The position numbers were made by a program, and so were the translations under genes. This document shows, piece after piece, positions 1-8,152 of a stretch of 53,883 bases of DNA; positions within the stretch are counted from its first letter, which is position 1; each line of letters begins with the position of its first letter. Source of the stretch: Actinoplanes sp. TFC3 (GTDB lineage Bacteria > Actinomycetota > Actinomycetes > Mycobacteriales > Micromonosporaceae); contig NZ_LOJP01000001.1 in assembly GCF_001553785.1 (NCBI RefSeq), positions 2,706,971-2,760,853 on the forward strand. Reading direction: 5' to 3'. The notes under the pieces were generated by a model, which had not been told where the DNA came from, ran no database searches, and worked only from the letters and a program-made list of their open reading frames with translations.

Positions 1-410
1 GGGCCGGGCAGTTGCTGGCGCGGGGCCGCCCGCTCGCCGGCCCCCGAGCGGAGCGCCGCCACCGCCGGCTCCATCGCCACCGCCGCAAGGTCGCCGGCGG
101 GCCCGCCGGCACCGGTGAGCAACGGTTCCGCGCCGGGGTCGGCGGGCGCGTCGCGGGCGATGCGCTCGGCCCCGGCCACCAGGTCGCGTAGCTCGTCGTC
201 GTCCAGCGCCCCGGCGTGTGACAAGGCACCCACCGAGGGGCCGTGCAGGGCCACCACGCTGACCCGGGTGTCGTCGACCGCCCCGGCCCCGGTCACGGCT
301 CCGGAGGCCCAGCGCAACTGCGCCGCGGCCGTCCTGTCCACCACCACGACCAGGCCGGTGCTGTCCGTACCGTAGGACAGCGCACGCTCGGCCAGCTCGC
401 CCGGCCTCAT
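1..410 (-). CDS. tldE: TldE/PmbA-like protein, N-terminal part (runs off the left edge)
   Basis: This is the first ~136 residues of the non-catalytic partner of TldD. The reading frame starts at the ATG at 410-408, which overlaps the TldD stop as ATGA, and stays open to the window edge. It begins MRPGELAERALSYGTDSTGL and continues with the alternating short strands expected at the N-terminus of TldD/PmbA-fold proteins. In the family TldD carries the metal site and TldE/PmbA lacks it; together they form a cytosolic heterodimeric protease acting on unfolded peptides, for example in microcin B17 maturation. The assignment rests mostly on the immediate TldD neighbour, because only the N-terminus is visible. 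It appears to be the sixth gene of the sulfur operon that starts at 6025. Confidence 0.72.
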   Translation of the reverse strand, partial: MRPGELAERALSYGTDSTGLVVVVDRTAAAQLRWASGAVTGAGAVDDTRVSVVALHGPSVGALSHAGALDDDELRDLVAGAERIARDAPADPGAEPLLTGAGGPAGDLAAVAMEPAVAALRSGAGERAAPRQQLPG

Positions 411-1918
411 CGCAGCCCGTCCCGGTCGGCGTCGATCACCCGGATGCCGCTGAACACCGCCACCGGGGCGCCGTGGCTCACCGCGGCGGCCTGCACCGGC
501 TGGCCCTTGCCGCACAGGTCGGCGCCGAACGTGGCGTACGTGCCGGGACTGCCCACGGCGGCCAGCGAGCGCCAGAACGTCAGCGTGTCCGACTGGTAGG
601 CGGCGCCGGTCACTTGACCCGCCAGGCGCCCGTTGCGGATGCGGTGGCACGTCTGCGCGGTGAACTGGAAGCTGCGCCGCTGCGAATCGATGGACCAGCT
701 GTCCGAGCCGCTCAGGTAGAGCCCGTCGGTGACCCCGGCAATCAGCGCCGCCTCGTCGGGGCCCGACGGGTCCGGTCGCAAGGAAACGTTGGGCATCCGG
801 GCCATCGCCGCGTACCGGGCCGACTCGGCGTACGCGCACCCGTTCGAGCGGGCCGCACCGAGCCGGGCTGCGGTGCGCCGGTCGGTCTGCCCGCCGGTCA
901 GCACCCCACCGTCGACCAGCGTCCAGCGCTGGGCAGCGACCCCCTCGTCGTCGTAGGCCGTCGTGGCGAGGCCGTGCTCGCTCGTCCGGTCGGCGGTCAC
1001 ACTCATCAGCGGCGAGCCGTACTGCAGCGTCCCGACATCGCCGGGCCGTACGAAGGAGCCGCCCGCGTAGGAGGTCTCGCCGCCCAGAACCCGGTCCATC
1101 TCGGTGGCATGGCCGACGGACTCGTGAATGGTCAGCCAGAGATGCGAAGGGGCCAGCACGAGATCGTAGGTGCCCGGCCGGACCGGCGGCGCGGTGAGCT
1201 TGCCGGCCAGCAGCGCGGGTAACCCGGCCAGCTCGCCATCCCAATCCCAGCCCCGGCCGAGCAGGTATTCCCAGCCGCGTGCGGTGGGCGGGCCGGCCGT
1301 TCGTACCGATACCGCGCCACCCGTGGGCCGCTCGCCGATCGCCAGGACCTGCGGGTGAACCCGGGTGCGCTGCTGGTGGATGCTGCTGCCCTCAGCATCG
1401 GCATAGAACTTGTTCTCCCGGGCCACCGTCACCTTGGCCATCACCTGCGCCACCTGAGGATGGGCGAGCAGCGTGCTGCTCCAACCGGCGAGCAGCCCAC
1501 GCACCTCGGTGGCCGGCACGGCAAACGGATCCAGCTCGCAAGGCGAGGACCATTGGGCGATCACGGGTTGCCCCTCGCCGGTCGGCGCCGGTGGGTGACC
1601 GGCGGTACGGCACGCGTCCGCCACCGCGACGGCGTACTCGGCGGCGCGGGCGGCGCCGGCCGGTGTCAGCTCGGCGACGGATCCGAAGCCCCGGGCTCCT
1701 CGATAGCTGACCTGTACCCCCAGCGCGGTGTCCGTGAGGTCGTCGCTGCCGCGGGGGCGGGCATTGTGCAGCACCGTGTGCGCGGTACGGACCCGCTCGA
1801 TGCGCACCGCCGCCTCCTCGGCACCCAGGCCCTGAGCCCTGTGCAGCGCCGCATCGGCGAGTCCGCGCAGCGGCAGGTCCAAAAAGGATGACTCGATACC
1901 GGTGCTGGTCGTGGTCAC
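407..1918 (-). CDS. tldD: TldD metalloprotease subunit
   Basis: The 503-residue protein has the length and signature of TldD. The zinc site HESVGH sits at residues 265-270 (HExxxH), followed by the conserved stretch around EMDRVLGGETSYAGGSF. TldD/TldE cleaves unfolded peptides in the cytosol and is known for releasing mature microcin B17 and degrading the CcdA antitoxin. The GTG start lies 4 bp after the stop of the homocysteine methyltransferase gene, and the stop overlaps the TldE start. Translational coupling in a six-gene operon with sulfur enzymes is unusual. It may process a peptide or protein carrier in the pathway, but no RiPP precursor gene was recognised nearby, so that role is inference. 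The family assignment is secure. Confidence 0.92.
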   Translation of the reverse strand: MTTTSTGIESSFLDLPLRGLADAALHRAQGLGAEEAAVRIERVRTAHTVLHNARPRGSDDLTDTALGVQVSYRGARGFGSVAELTPAGAARAAEYAVAVADACRTAGHPPAPTGEGQPVIAQWSSPCELDPFAVPATEVRGLLAGWSSTLLAHPQVAQVMAKVTVARENKFYADAEGSSIHQQRTRVHPQVLAIGERPTGGAVSVRTAGPPTARGWEYLLGRGWDWDGELAGLPALLAGKLTAPPVRPGTYDLVLAPSHLWLTIHESVGHATEMDRVLGGETSYAGGSFVRPGDVGTLQYGSPLMSVTADRTSEHGLATTAYDDEGVAAQRWTLVDGGVLTGGQTDRRTAARLGAARSNGCAYAESARYAAMARMPNVSLRPDPSGPDEAALIAGVTDGLYLSGSDSWSIDSQRRSFQFTAQTCHRIRNGRLAGQVTGAAYQSDTLTFWRSLAAVGSPGTYATFGADLCGKGQPVQAAAVSHGAPVAVFSGIRVIDADRDGLR

Positions 1919-1922
1919 CGGC

Positions 1923-2789
1923 TCAGCCGCCCAGCGCCGCGGTCATGGCCGCCACGTGCTCCGGGGTGGTGCCGCAGCACCCACCGGCGAAGGTCAGGCC
2001 GTAGTCCTCACACCAGCCGGTCATCAGTGCCGCGAACGCCTTGGGCTCCCAGCCACCGGTGATGCCGTCGCGGTCCTCCAGGTTCGGGTAGGCCCCGATG
2101 GGCGCCACGCTGACGTCGGCCAGAACCGGCAAGCAGAGCTGAGTACGTACCGGATCAGCGCAGTTGACCATCACGGCGGCCGCACCGTCGGCAACCACCG
2201 CGCGCGCCGCATCGGCCAGTGACTCCCCGGACAGCAAGCGGGCGTCATCGCCGCACACGAAGCTGACCCAGCCCGTCATCCCGGCGGCCTGCACCTGCTC
2301 GAGTGCGGCACGGGCCTCGCGGGTGGTGTTCATCGTCTCGATGAGCACCGTGTCCACGCCGGCGCGCGACAGTTCCACGGCCAGCCAATGATGTTCGGCT
2401 CGCAAGGAGTCGTCGTCGGGAACCAGATCGGGCCGGTAGCAGTCGGCCACCGGCGCCATCGAGGCAACCACCCGGGCGTTGCGGTTCGCGGCCTTCTGCG
2501 CGGCCTGGGCCACTCCGACGGCGGCATGCACCATCCAGGCCAGCCCGGCGTCCTGCAGCCCGGCCGCCTGCAGGGTGCGCAAGTTCGTGCGGAACGTGCC
2601 GGCGGTGATCACCTGAGCCCCGGCGGCAAGGAACTGCTCGTGCAGCGACCGCAGAACCCGGCGCTTCTCATCGCTGAGCAGCGCTCGCGTTGTCCACCAG
2701 GGCGGTGTCATCGTGATCCCCGCGGCCTCCAGCCCGGATGCCGTTCCGCCGTCGAGCCGGGTCGTGCGCGTTGTCGTTGTCTGGTCCAC
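1923..2789 (-). CDS. Homocysteine S-methyltransferase family protein
   Basis: The 288-residue protein is a zinc-dependent TIM-barrel methyltransferase of the MmuM/BhmT type. The zinc triad is present: Cys210 (VNCADP) and Cys271-Cys272 (AGGCCGTTPEH). It opens with LDGG followed by the ITAGTF strand typical of the family. Known members move a methyl group from S-methylmethionine, SAM or betaine onto homocysteine to give methionine. I chose the GTG at 2789, preceded by GGAGGA, over longer upstream starts, which would overlap the preceding PLP enzyme. Lying directly between a methionine-lyase-like gene and TldD, it could recycle methionine for methanethiol production or methylate a pathway thiol; the substrate is inferred only. 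Confidence 0.85.
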   Translation of the reverse strand: MDQTTTTRTTRLDGGTASGLEAAGITMTPPWWTTRALLSDEKRRVLRSLHEQFLAAGAQVITAGTFRTNLRTLQAAGLQDAGLAWMVHAAVGVAQAAQKAANRNARVVASMAPVADCYRPDLVPDDDSLRAEHHWLAVELSRAGVDTVLIETMNTTREARAALEQVQAAGMTGWVSFVCGDDARLLSGESLADAARAVVADGAAAVMVNCADPVRTQLCLPVLADVSVAPIGAYPNLEDRDGITGGWEPKAFAALMTGWCEDYGLTFAGGCCGTTPEHVAAMTAALGG

Positions 2790-2800
2790 GCCGTCCTCCG

Positions 2801-3949
2801 TCAGTGAGTCGCTGCTACGTCCCGGATCGCGCCGGTCAGATCCTCGACGAGGTCCGCCGGGTCCTCGATGCCCATCGACAACCGGATGAGGTTGTCGCTC
2901 ACCCCCAGCCGGAGCCGGGTCTGCCGGGGCACTGGGCGGTGGGTCATGAACGCTGGGCATTCGATCAGCGATCGCACCCCGCCCAGGCTGACCGCCGGCG
3001 CGAACAACTCGCAGCGGTCCAGCAGTTTGACCGGATCGCCGTGGAACTCGAAGCTCGCCAGCGCACCCGGTTCTCGCATCTGACGGGTGGCGAGCTCGTG
3101 TCCCGGGTGCGTTGCGAGCCCCGGGAAGTACACCGCACCGACCGCGGGCTCGGCGGCCAGGGCGGCCACCACCGCACGGGCATTGCCCACCTGCCGGGCG
3201 ACCCGCAGTGAGAGCGTCTTGACGCCCCGGTGAATGAGGAAACAGTCCATGGCCGCTGCCGCATTGCCCGCCATGGTGCGATAGTTGGCGAACCGCTCGT
3301 GCAGCGTCTCGTCGGCGCAGACCAGCGCACCGCCGAGCACGTCGAGGTGGCCGCCGAGAAACTTGGTGGCGCTGTACAGCGTGATGTCCGCGCCCAGCGC
3401 GAGGGGCTGCTGCAGGGCCGGGCTCGCCAGCGTGTTGTCCACGAGAACGAGCGCGCCGCGGGAATGCGCGGCGGCGCTGACCGCGGCGATGTCGGTGATT
3501 TTGAGCAAGGGGTTGGTGGGTGACTCGAGCCAGACCAAGTCGAGTCGCCCGGCCTGCGGCGACAGGACACGGTCGCGCCGGCGCGCGTCGCTGAGGTCGG
3601 CTTGCTCGACCGTGATGCCCTGGGAACGGGCCTGTTCGAGCAGCTGATGCGTGCCGCCGTAGACATCATCCGAGGCCACCAGCCGGTCACCAGGGCGCAG
3701 CAACGACAACACCGTTACCGCGGCGGCCTGCCCGGAGGCGTACGCGGTGGCGAAGCGGACATCTTCCAGAGCGGCCAGGCACCGCTCCAGGTCCTCGCGG
3801 GTTGGATTCTCCCCCCGCGCGTAGAAGTAGCGCGGCGGATCCTGCGCGGAACGCGAGTACGTCACCGCCAGATGCAGCGGCGGCACGATGTCGCCCGTTC
3901 CCGGGGCAGGCGTCTGGCCCTCGTGCACGAGCCGGGTGTCGAAGCGCAC
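2801..3949 (-). CDS. Cystathionine/methionine gamma-lyase family PLP enzyme
   Basis: A 382-residue Cys/Met-metabolism PLP enzyme of full family length. The PLP lysine is K196 in SATKFLGGH, and the YFYARGENPTRE and TAYASGQAA motifs that build the phosphate pocket are present. The position that is Cys in classical methionine gamma-lyases (YGCT) is Gly here (VYGGT), so sequence alone does not separate gamma-lyase from gamma-synthase. The calicheamicin cluster contains a related enzyme, CalE6, proposed to supply methanethiol for the methyl trisulfide. Start: the GTG 4 bp after the SufS-like stop, giving the family-typical DTRLVHEGQ N-terminus; longer starts would lie inside the upstream gene. Operon context with a cysteine desulfurase supports a sulfur-donor role. 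Confidence 0.87.
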   Translation of the reverse strand: MRFDTRLVHEGQTPAPGTGDIVPPLHLAVTYSRSAQDPPRYFYARGENPTREDLERCLAALEDVRFATAYASGQAAAVTVLSLLRPGDRLVASDDVYGGTHQLLEQARSQGITVEQADLSDARRRDRVLSPQAGRLDLVWLESPTNPLLKITDIAAVSAAAHSRGALVLVDNTLASPALQQPLALGADITLYSATKFLGGHLDVLGGALVCADETLHERFANYRTMAGNAAAAMDCFLIHRGVKTLSLRVARQVGNARAVVAALAAEPAVGAVYFPGLATHPGHELATRQMREPGALASFEFHGDPVKLLDRCELFAPAVSLGGVRSLIECPAFMTHRPVPRQTRLRLGVSDNLIRLSMGIEDPADLVEDLTGAIRDVAATH

Positions 3950-3953
3950 GGCG

Positions 3954-5243
3954 TCACACAAACCGGGTCGTCGGCTGCTCGGACGTCCAGTAGCCGGGTC
4001 GGACGGTGCGCAAGGCGTCGTGCACCCGGGTGATCTCCTCGACGGTGTTGTAGACGCCGAAGGACAGCCGGACCGTACCCAGCAAGCCGAGATCGTCCAG
4101 GAACGTGCTGGCACAGTGCACCCCGCACCTCACGGCGATGCCCTGCTTGTCGAGGTGACCGCCCACGTCGTACGGGTGGATGCCGGTCATCACGAAGGAC
4201 ACCAGGCCGCTCGGCTGCGCCGCGGGATCACCGATGATGCGGGCTGCCGGGATGTCCGCGAGCGCCTCGGTCGCCGCGCGCACCAGCGCCTCGTCGTGAG
4301 CCCGGACGGCGTCCCAGCCCAGCGCGCCCAGGTAGTCGAACGCCGCGGCCAGGCCCACCGCGCCTGCGACGTTGGGGGTGCCCGCCTCCCAGCGCGCCGG
4401 GCCGCCGACGTAGTGCACCGGCTTACGGCTGGACACGGCCTTCACCGTGCCGCCACCCACTTGGTAGGGCGGCTCGCTGGTCAGCAATCCCGATCGCGCG
4501 TGCAGCACGCCAGTGCCCATCGGCCCGTACATCTTGTGAGCCGAGAAGCAGTAGAAATCAGAGCCGAGGTAGGAAACGTCCGTACGTCCGTGCGGGACCG
4601 CCTGCGCGCCGTCCACAACGGCATACGCGCCGTGGCTGTGGGCGGCCGCGACCATCGCTCGCACCGGGTTCACGGTCCCGAGCACGTTGGAGACGTGCGC
4701 GATGGCCACCAGCGGAACGTCGGGTCCCAGCGCCGCGGCGAAGTCGGCCGCGGCGACCGTGCCGTCGTTCTGCACCGGGACGACCACCAGCCGCGCGCCG
4801 CTCTCCTCGCACAGCCGCCGCCAGGGCAGCAGGTTGGAGTTGTGCTCCATCCCGGTGACCACCAGGCGGTCGCCCTTGCCGACGAGCTTGCGGCCGATCG
4901 TGGCGGCCAGCAGGTTCACCGCATGCGTGGTGCCGGCGGTGAAGATGATGTCGTCCTGCGGGCCGGCCTGGATGGCGGTGCGCACGGTTTCGCGCGCCGC
5001 TTCGAAGCGCTCGGTCGAGGTCATGCTGAGCTGGTAGTAGCCGCGGCCCACGTTGCTGTTCGCATGGGTGTAGTAATCGGTCAGCGCATTGAGCACGGCG
5101 GCCGGCTTCTGCGTTGTCGCCGCGTTGTCCAGGTAGGCCAGACCGGCGCCCGGTGCGTCAGCGGCAAAGAACGGGAAGTCGTCGCGCACCGTGGCGCTCA
5201 GCGGCGGGCCACCACGGCGTTCTTGCTGGATCGTGCTGCTCAT
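3954..5243 (-). CDS. SufS-like cysteine desulfurase (class V aminotransferase fold)
   Basis: The 429-residue protein matches group II cysteine desulfurases. PLP-binding K237 lies in SAHKMYGP, the catalytic Cys377 in RCGVHCAS, and FTAGTTHAVNLLA forms the cofactor loop. The enzyme converts cysteine to alanine and leaves a protein-bound persulfide that can be passed to an acceptor. No SufU, SufE or Fe-S scaffold gene lies beside it, so the persulfide is more likely meant for a pathway-specific acceptor than for iron-sulfur clusters; that is inference. The ATG start has a clear GGAGGA site 3 bases upstream and overlaps the previous stop as ATGA. I prefer this start to one 22 codons upstream, which has no such site. 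Confidence 0.9.
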   Translation of the reverse strand: MSSTIQQERRGGPPLSATVRDDFPFFAADAPGAGLAYLDNAATTQKPAAVLNALTDYYTHANSNVGRGYYQLSMTSTERFEAARETVRTAIQAGPQDDIIFTAGTTHAVNLLAATIGRKLVGKGDRLVVTGMEHNSNLLPWRRLCEESGARLVVVPVQNDGTVAAADFAAALGPDVPLVAIAHVSNVLGTVNPVRAMVAAAHSHGAYAVVDGAQAVPHGRTDVSYLGSDFYCFSAHKMYGPMGTGVLHARSGLLTSEPPYQVGGGTVKAVSSRKPVHYVGGPARWEAGTPNVAGAVGLAAAFDYLGALGWDAVRAHDEALVRAATEALADIPAARIIGDPAAQPSGLVSFVMTGIHPYDVGGHLDKQGIAVRCGVHCASTFLDDLGLLGTVRLSFGVYNTVEEITRVHDALRTVRPGYWTSEQPTTRFV

Positions 5244-6025
5244 GAGTCCTCCAGGGGGTCGAAGAGCGACAGATACCGCTCCAGCAGGCCGGGGTCGAGC
5301 AGGAACCATTTCTGCGGGGGATAGGGCCGGTCGCGCGGCGCGACGTAGCGGGGATCACCCGGTCGCCGGGGTGAGCCGTGCTCGTCGAGCACGTGCGGGC
5401 CGTAGAAGAACCAGCAGATCTGGGCGACCTGCTCGGTGAACAGCAACAGATGCAAGGGCCGCGGATACATCAGCAGATGGCAGTAGGAGGCGGTGAACTC
5501 GCCGCCGACCCCGAAGGAGTTGGCGAACATGCAATGGCCGAACAGGTCGTGCACCGCGCGGAAGACGTCGTTGTGGGCGAACCGGATGCCGTCTGTCACC
5601 ACGGGACTGGGACGCTGCAACGGGTGCGCGCTGGTGCCGCCGTCGCTGCCGTATCCGTGCCGGGTGAGAAAGACCCGCAGCGACCCGGTGGCGTGAAAGC
5701 TGCGGCGCAGGTCGGCGGAACTGGAGTACGGCTGATGCGGCCCTTGCCAGGGCAACACCCGCACGCCCGCAGCGGTGACGGCCTCGAACTGGGCCAGGTT
5801 CTCCTCGGTCAGCCGTTCGTAAAGCTCGGCGGTGCGCCGGTCGCCGTCTCGTGGGGCGGCCTCGTAGGCCGCGGCGATCTCCCGGCCGAGCCCCTCGTCG
5901 CTGCGGGGGCGCGGCGGTTGCGAATCGGTGGGAAAGGACCGGTGTCCCGGCAACCATGGACGAGACCGGAGGTAGCTCTGCGCGATGCGTACCAGACCCA
6001 CGTCGGGTGAGTCGTTCTCCGGCAT
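5240..6025 (-). CDS. Unrecognised protein with HDLFGH putative metal motif, first gene of the sulfur operon
   Basis: This 261-residue soluble protein has no signal peptide or membrane segment. The striking part is FAHNDVFRAVHDLFGHCMF: His159 and His164 (HxxxxH) followed by Glu176 in a GGEFTAS segment, a pattern that could bind iron or zinc. The HxxxxH spacing recalls the HEIFGH iron motif of aromatic amino-acid hydroxylases, but the glutamate is much closer (12 rather than about 40 residues) and the rest does not match. The C-terminal third is rich in aromatic residues (WFFYGP, PPQKWFLLDPGLLERYLSLF). The ATG has a strong GGGGGAGG site, and an 18-bp inverted repeat lies about 43 bp upstream. 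I do not know its function; an oxygenase or hydrolase serving the sulfur pathway is possible. Confidence 0.82.
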   Translation of the reverse strand: MPENDSPDVGLVRIAQSYLRSRPWLPGHRSFPTDSQPPRPRSDEGLGREIAAAYEAAPRDGDRRTAELYERLTEENLAQFEAVTAAGVRVLPWQGPHQPYSSSADLRRSFHATGSLRVFLTRHGYGSDGGTSAHPLQRPSPVVTDGIRFAHNDVFRAVHDLFGHCMFANSFGVGGEFTASYCHLLMYPRPLHLLLFTEQVAQICWFFYGPHVLDEHGSPRRPGDPRYVAPRDRPYPPQKWFLLDPGLLERYLSLFDPLEDS

Positions 6026-6067
6026 CGGGCCTCCCCCGCGACGTCGAACAGCCACGGGGAAAATGCT

Positions 6068-6085
6068 ATCGCTTTGTAAAGCGAT
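6068..6085. promoter_or_regulatory. Operator-like inverted repeat ATCGCTTT-GT-AAAGCGAT
   Basis: Perfect 8-bp half-sites are separated by GT, in the 93-bp gap between the HxlR gene and the sulfur operon, about 43 bp upstream of that operon's first ATG. The core CTTTGTAAAG recurs before the methyltransferase at 37505, and a close relative lies before the one at 41129. A cluster regulator, perhaps the adjacent HxlR protein, is the obvious candidate ligand. Binding is inferred. Confidence 0.6.
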
Positions 6086-6118
6086 TGGCGAGGGGTGTGG
6101 ACCGGGTGGCCCGCCGGG

Positions 6119-6811
6119 TCAGCGTGGCGGGACGGGGGCGGTCGCGGTGGTCTCCAGCCCGAGCAGATCGCAGCACCGCACGACCGCTTCGGCGTCGCCC
6201 TCGAGCTTGAGCTTGCCCTGGATCACGGCGATGAACGGCGTCACCCGGCCCGACCCGATCTGCACAAAAGTTGCCGCGTCGGTCGTCGCGATCATGGTCG
6301 GCGATGCCGCCGGACCCCGGATGGCCCGCGCGGTGTCGCCGGTGACGGCGATGTGGAACACCTCGCTGTCGACGTGGAACTCGTAGCTCTCGTCGAAGGG
6401 CGGGACCCGGGCCGGGTCGATCATGGCTTCCACCGCGAGGAACCCCCAGTGCGGCCGGACCGTGTCCTCGGCGGCCAGCTCACCCACGAAGTCCATCCCC
6501 CACTGGGCCAGGCCCAGCACCGCCGGGCGCAGCCGCTGGCCGGTGCCGGTCAGCTCGTAGGACAGCCGGGAGCCGGTGCCGCGCACATCGATCTGGCGGA
6601 CGACCCCGTGCTCGACGAGGAATTTGAGCCGCTCGGCCAGCAGGTTGGTGCCGATGCCGGGCAGATCGGCGAGTAGCTCGCTGTATCGGCGTGGACCCAT
6701 GAGCAGCTCACGGACGACCAGCAGGGTCCAGCGTTCGCCCAGGATGTCGAGCGCGGACGCCAGCCCGCAATATTGGTGATAGCCCCGTTTGCCGCCGGCC
6801 ACTTTCTGCAT
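6119..6811 (-). CDS. HxlR-family regulator with C-terminal SCP2-like domain
   Basis: A 230-residue protein whose first ~95 residues are a winged helix of the HxlR type: QYCGLASALDILGERWTLLV followed by RELLMGPRRYSELLADLPGI and a recognition segment NLLAERLKFL. The C-terminal half (about 125-220) looks like an SCP2 sterol-carrier fold, with the SGRVTPFIAVIQGKLKLEGD type of ending. Such fusions occur in actinobacterial regulators and could sense a hydrophobic ligand. The ATG was chosen because the family N-terminus begins here; upstream sequence in the same frame is shadow coding. A 16-bp inverted repeat lies immediately upstream and may be its own operator. It sits between two minus-strand operons. 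Confidence 0.87.
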   Translation of the reverse strand: MQKVAGGKRGYHQYCGLASALDILGERWTLLVVRELLMGPRRYSELLADLPGIGTNLLAERLKFLVEHGVVRQIDVRGTGSRLSYELTGTGQRLRPAVLGLAQWGMDFVGELAAEDTVRPHWGFLAVEAMIDPARVPPFDESYEFHVDSEVFHIAVTGDTARAIRGPAASPTMIATTDAATFVQIGSGRVTPFIAVIQGKLKLEGDAEAVVRCCDLLGLETTATAPVPPR

Positions 6812-6815
6812 TCCA

Positions 6816-6831
6816 CTATCATAACGGATAG
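6816..6831. promoter_or_regulatory. Inverted repeat CTATC-N6-GATAG upstream of the HxlR gene
   Basis: The perfect 5-bp arms lie 4 bp upstream of the HxlR start codon in an AT-richer patch. This is a likely autoregulatory operator or part of the promoter -10 region. It does not share the CTTTGTAAAG core of the site at 6068. Confidence 0.4.
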
Positions 6832-6864
6832 TCTCGGTGTCGATGCCCGGCCGAGCGACCACGA

Positions 6865-8151
6865 TCACAGCGGTTGACGACGGCCGAAGAGACCCTCCAT
6901 GAGCACCGGCTTCGCGAGCTCCTGGAAATCCATCCCGGGGTCCAGGTCCCGCACGGTGCCCTCGATGACCAGCAGCGACAACAGCGGGAAGATGAGCTCT
7001 GGAGCCGCGTGCACGCCGTAGCGACGCTGCAGGTCGAACATCTCGGCGGCGAACGAGATCAGGCTGAACTCCCGCGCGGGCAGCCCGTGGCTGCGTTCCA
7101 CCAGCTCGGCCATCCGTTCCAGGAAGACCGGCACGTCGGCGTCGGGACGCAGCCCCGTGCCGCTGCGCACCACGATCTCCGCGCAGTAGCGCCCGCGCCC
7201 GATCGACATGTTCATGAAGAACTCCGCGAACAGCCTCCGTAGCTCCTCGCTGAGCTGCACGCTGAAGCCGGCGTCGAGCACCACCACCTGCGAGCCCGCG
7301 GTGAAGTAGAGGTTGCCGGGATGCAGGTCGCAGTGCACAAAGCCGTCCACGAACAGCATGTGGTAGATCGCCGTCATGCCCGAGGACGCGAAGCGACGGC
7401 GCACCGCCCGCGACAGCCCGTCGGCGGTGCGGGTGTCCAGGCCAGGGATGAACTCCATGACGATGCAGCGCGCCCGGGTGGCCTCGTCGTGCACCCGGGG
7501 GACCCACACGCGCGGTACGTGGGACAGATTGCGGCGCAGCCGTCGCAGGTTGTCCGCCTCCCGCTCGAAGTCGAGCTGGCCGAGCACCGCGGCGCACATG
7601 CTGTCGACGACCTGCACCACGGGTACGTTGCGGAACATGGGCAGCCGGGCCAGCACCGTCGCCACCACCCGCATGAGATCCAGGTCGAGCCGCATGATCG
7701 GCTCAACCCCGGGCCGGCGCAGCTTGAGGGCAACCGTCTCACCCGTGCTCAGCGTGGCGCGGTAGACACAGGCCACGCTGCCGCTGGCCACCGGCTCCTC
7801 GTCCAGGGTCCGGAAGGTGTCGGGCTGCGCTGTGCCGTACGCCTCGATCAGCGCCCTGCGGGTGCCTGCGCGGTCCAGTGGCGCCACGGCGTCGTGCAGC
7901 GTGGCGAGGGACTCGCACAGTGCGGCCGGCAGCAGATCCCGGCGGGTGCCCAGAACCTGACCGGCCTTGACGTACGTGGAACCGAGGCGGGTCAGCAGCG
8001 TGGTCAGCCGGCCGGCGGCGTGCCGGTGGGCCCGCTGCCGGCCGTGGGTCACCGCAATCACCGGACCGGTCACCAGCACAGGGGCCAGGTGCCAGGCCAC
8101 GCTTGCCAGCACCCGTACGCCCCGGCGCGTCAGCGCCCAACGGGTGCGCAC
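6865..8151 (-). CDS. ABC1/UbiB/AarF-family atypical kinase
   Basis: A 428-residue UbiB-like protein. The diagnostic KxGQ element is present (YVKAGQVLGTRRDLLP), with an ATP loop in the EPVASGSVACVYRA segment, LKLRRPGV, the catalytic HCDLHPGN (residues 273-280) and a metal-binding VVLDAGF with D293 (DAG rather than DFG). Family members are ATPases or kinases linked to lipophilic quinones and lipid trafficking. A hydrophobic C-terminal segment (ELIFPLLSLLVIEGT) suggests membrane contact. The GTG start lies one base after the propeller stop; longer starts would run into that gene. Coupling to a methyltransferase and propeller in an enediyne cluster is notable: it may handle a lipophilic intermediate, but that is speculation. 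Confidence 0.88.
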   Translation of the reverse strand: MRTRWALTRRGVRVLASVAWHLAPVLVTGPVIAVTHGRQRAHRHAAGRLTTLLTRLGSTYVKAGQVLGTRRDLLPAALCESLATLHDAVAPLDRAGTRRALIEAYGTAQPDTFRTLDEEPVASGSVACVYRATLSTGETVALKLRRPGVEPIMRLDLDLMRVVATVLARLPMFRNVPVVQVVDSMCAAVLGQLDFEREADNLRRLRRNLSHVPRVWVPRVHDEATRARCIVMEFIPGLDTRTADGLSRAVRRRFASSGMTAIYHMLFVDGFVHCDLHPGNLYFTAGSQVVVLDAGFSVQLSEELRRLFAEFFMNMSIGRGRYCAEIVVRSGTGLRPDADVPVFLERMAELVERSHGLPAREFSLISFAAEMFDLQRRYGVHAAPELIFPLLSLLVIEGTVRDLDPGMDFQELAKPVLMEGLFGRRQPL

Positions 8152-8152
8152 C

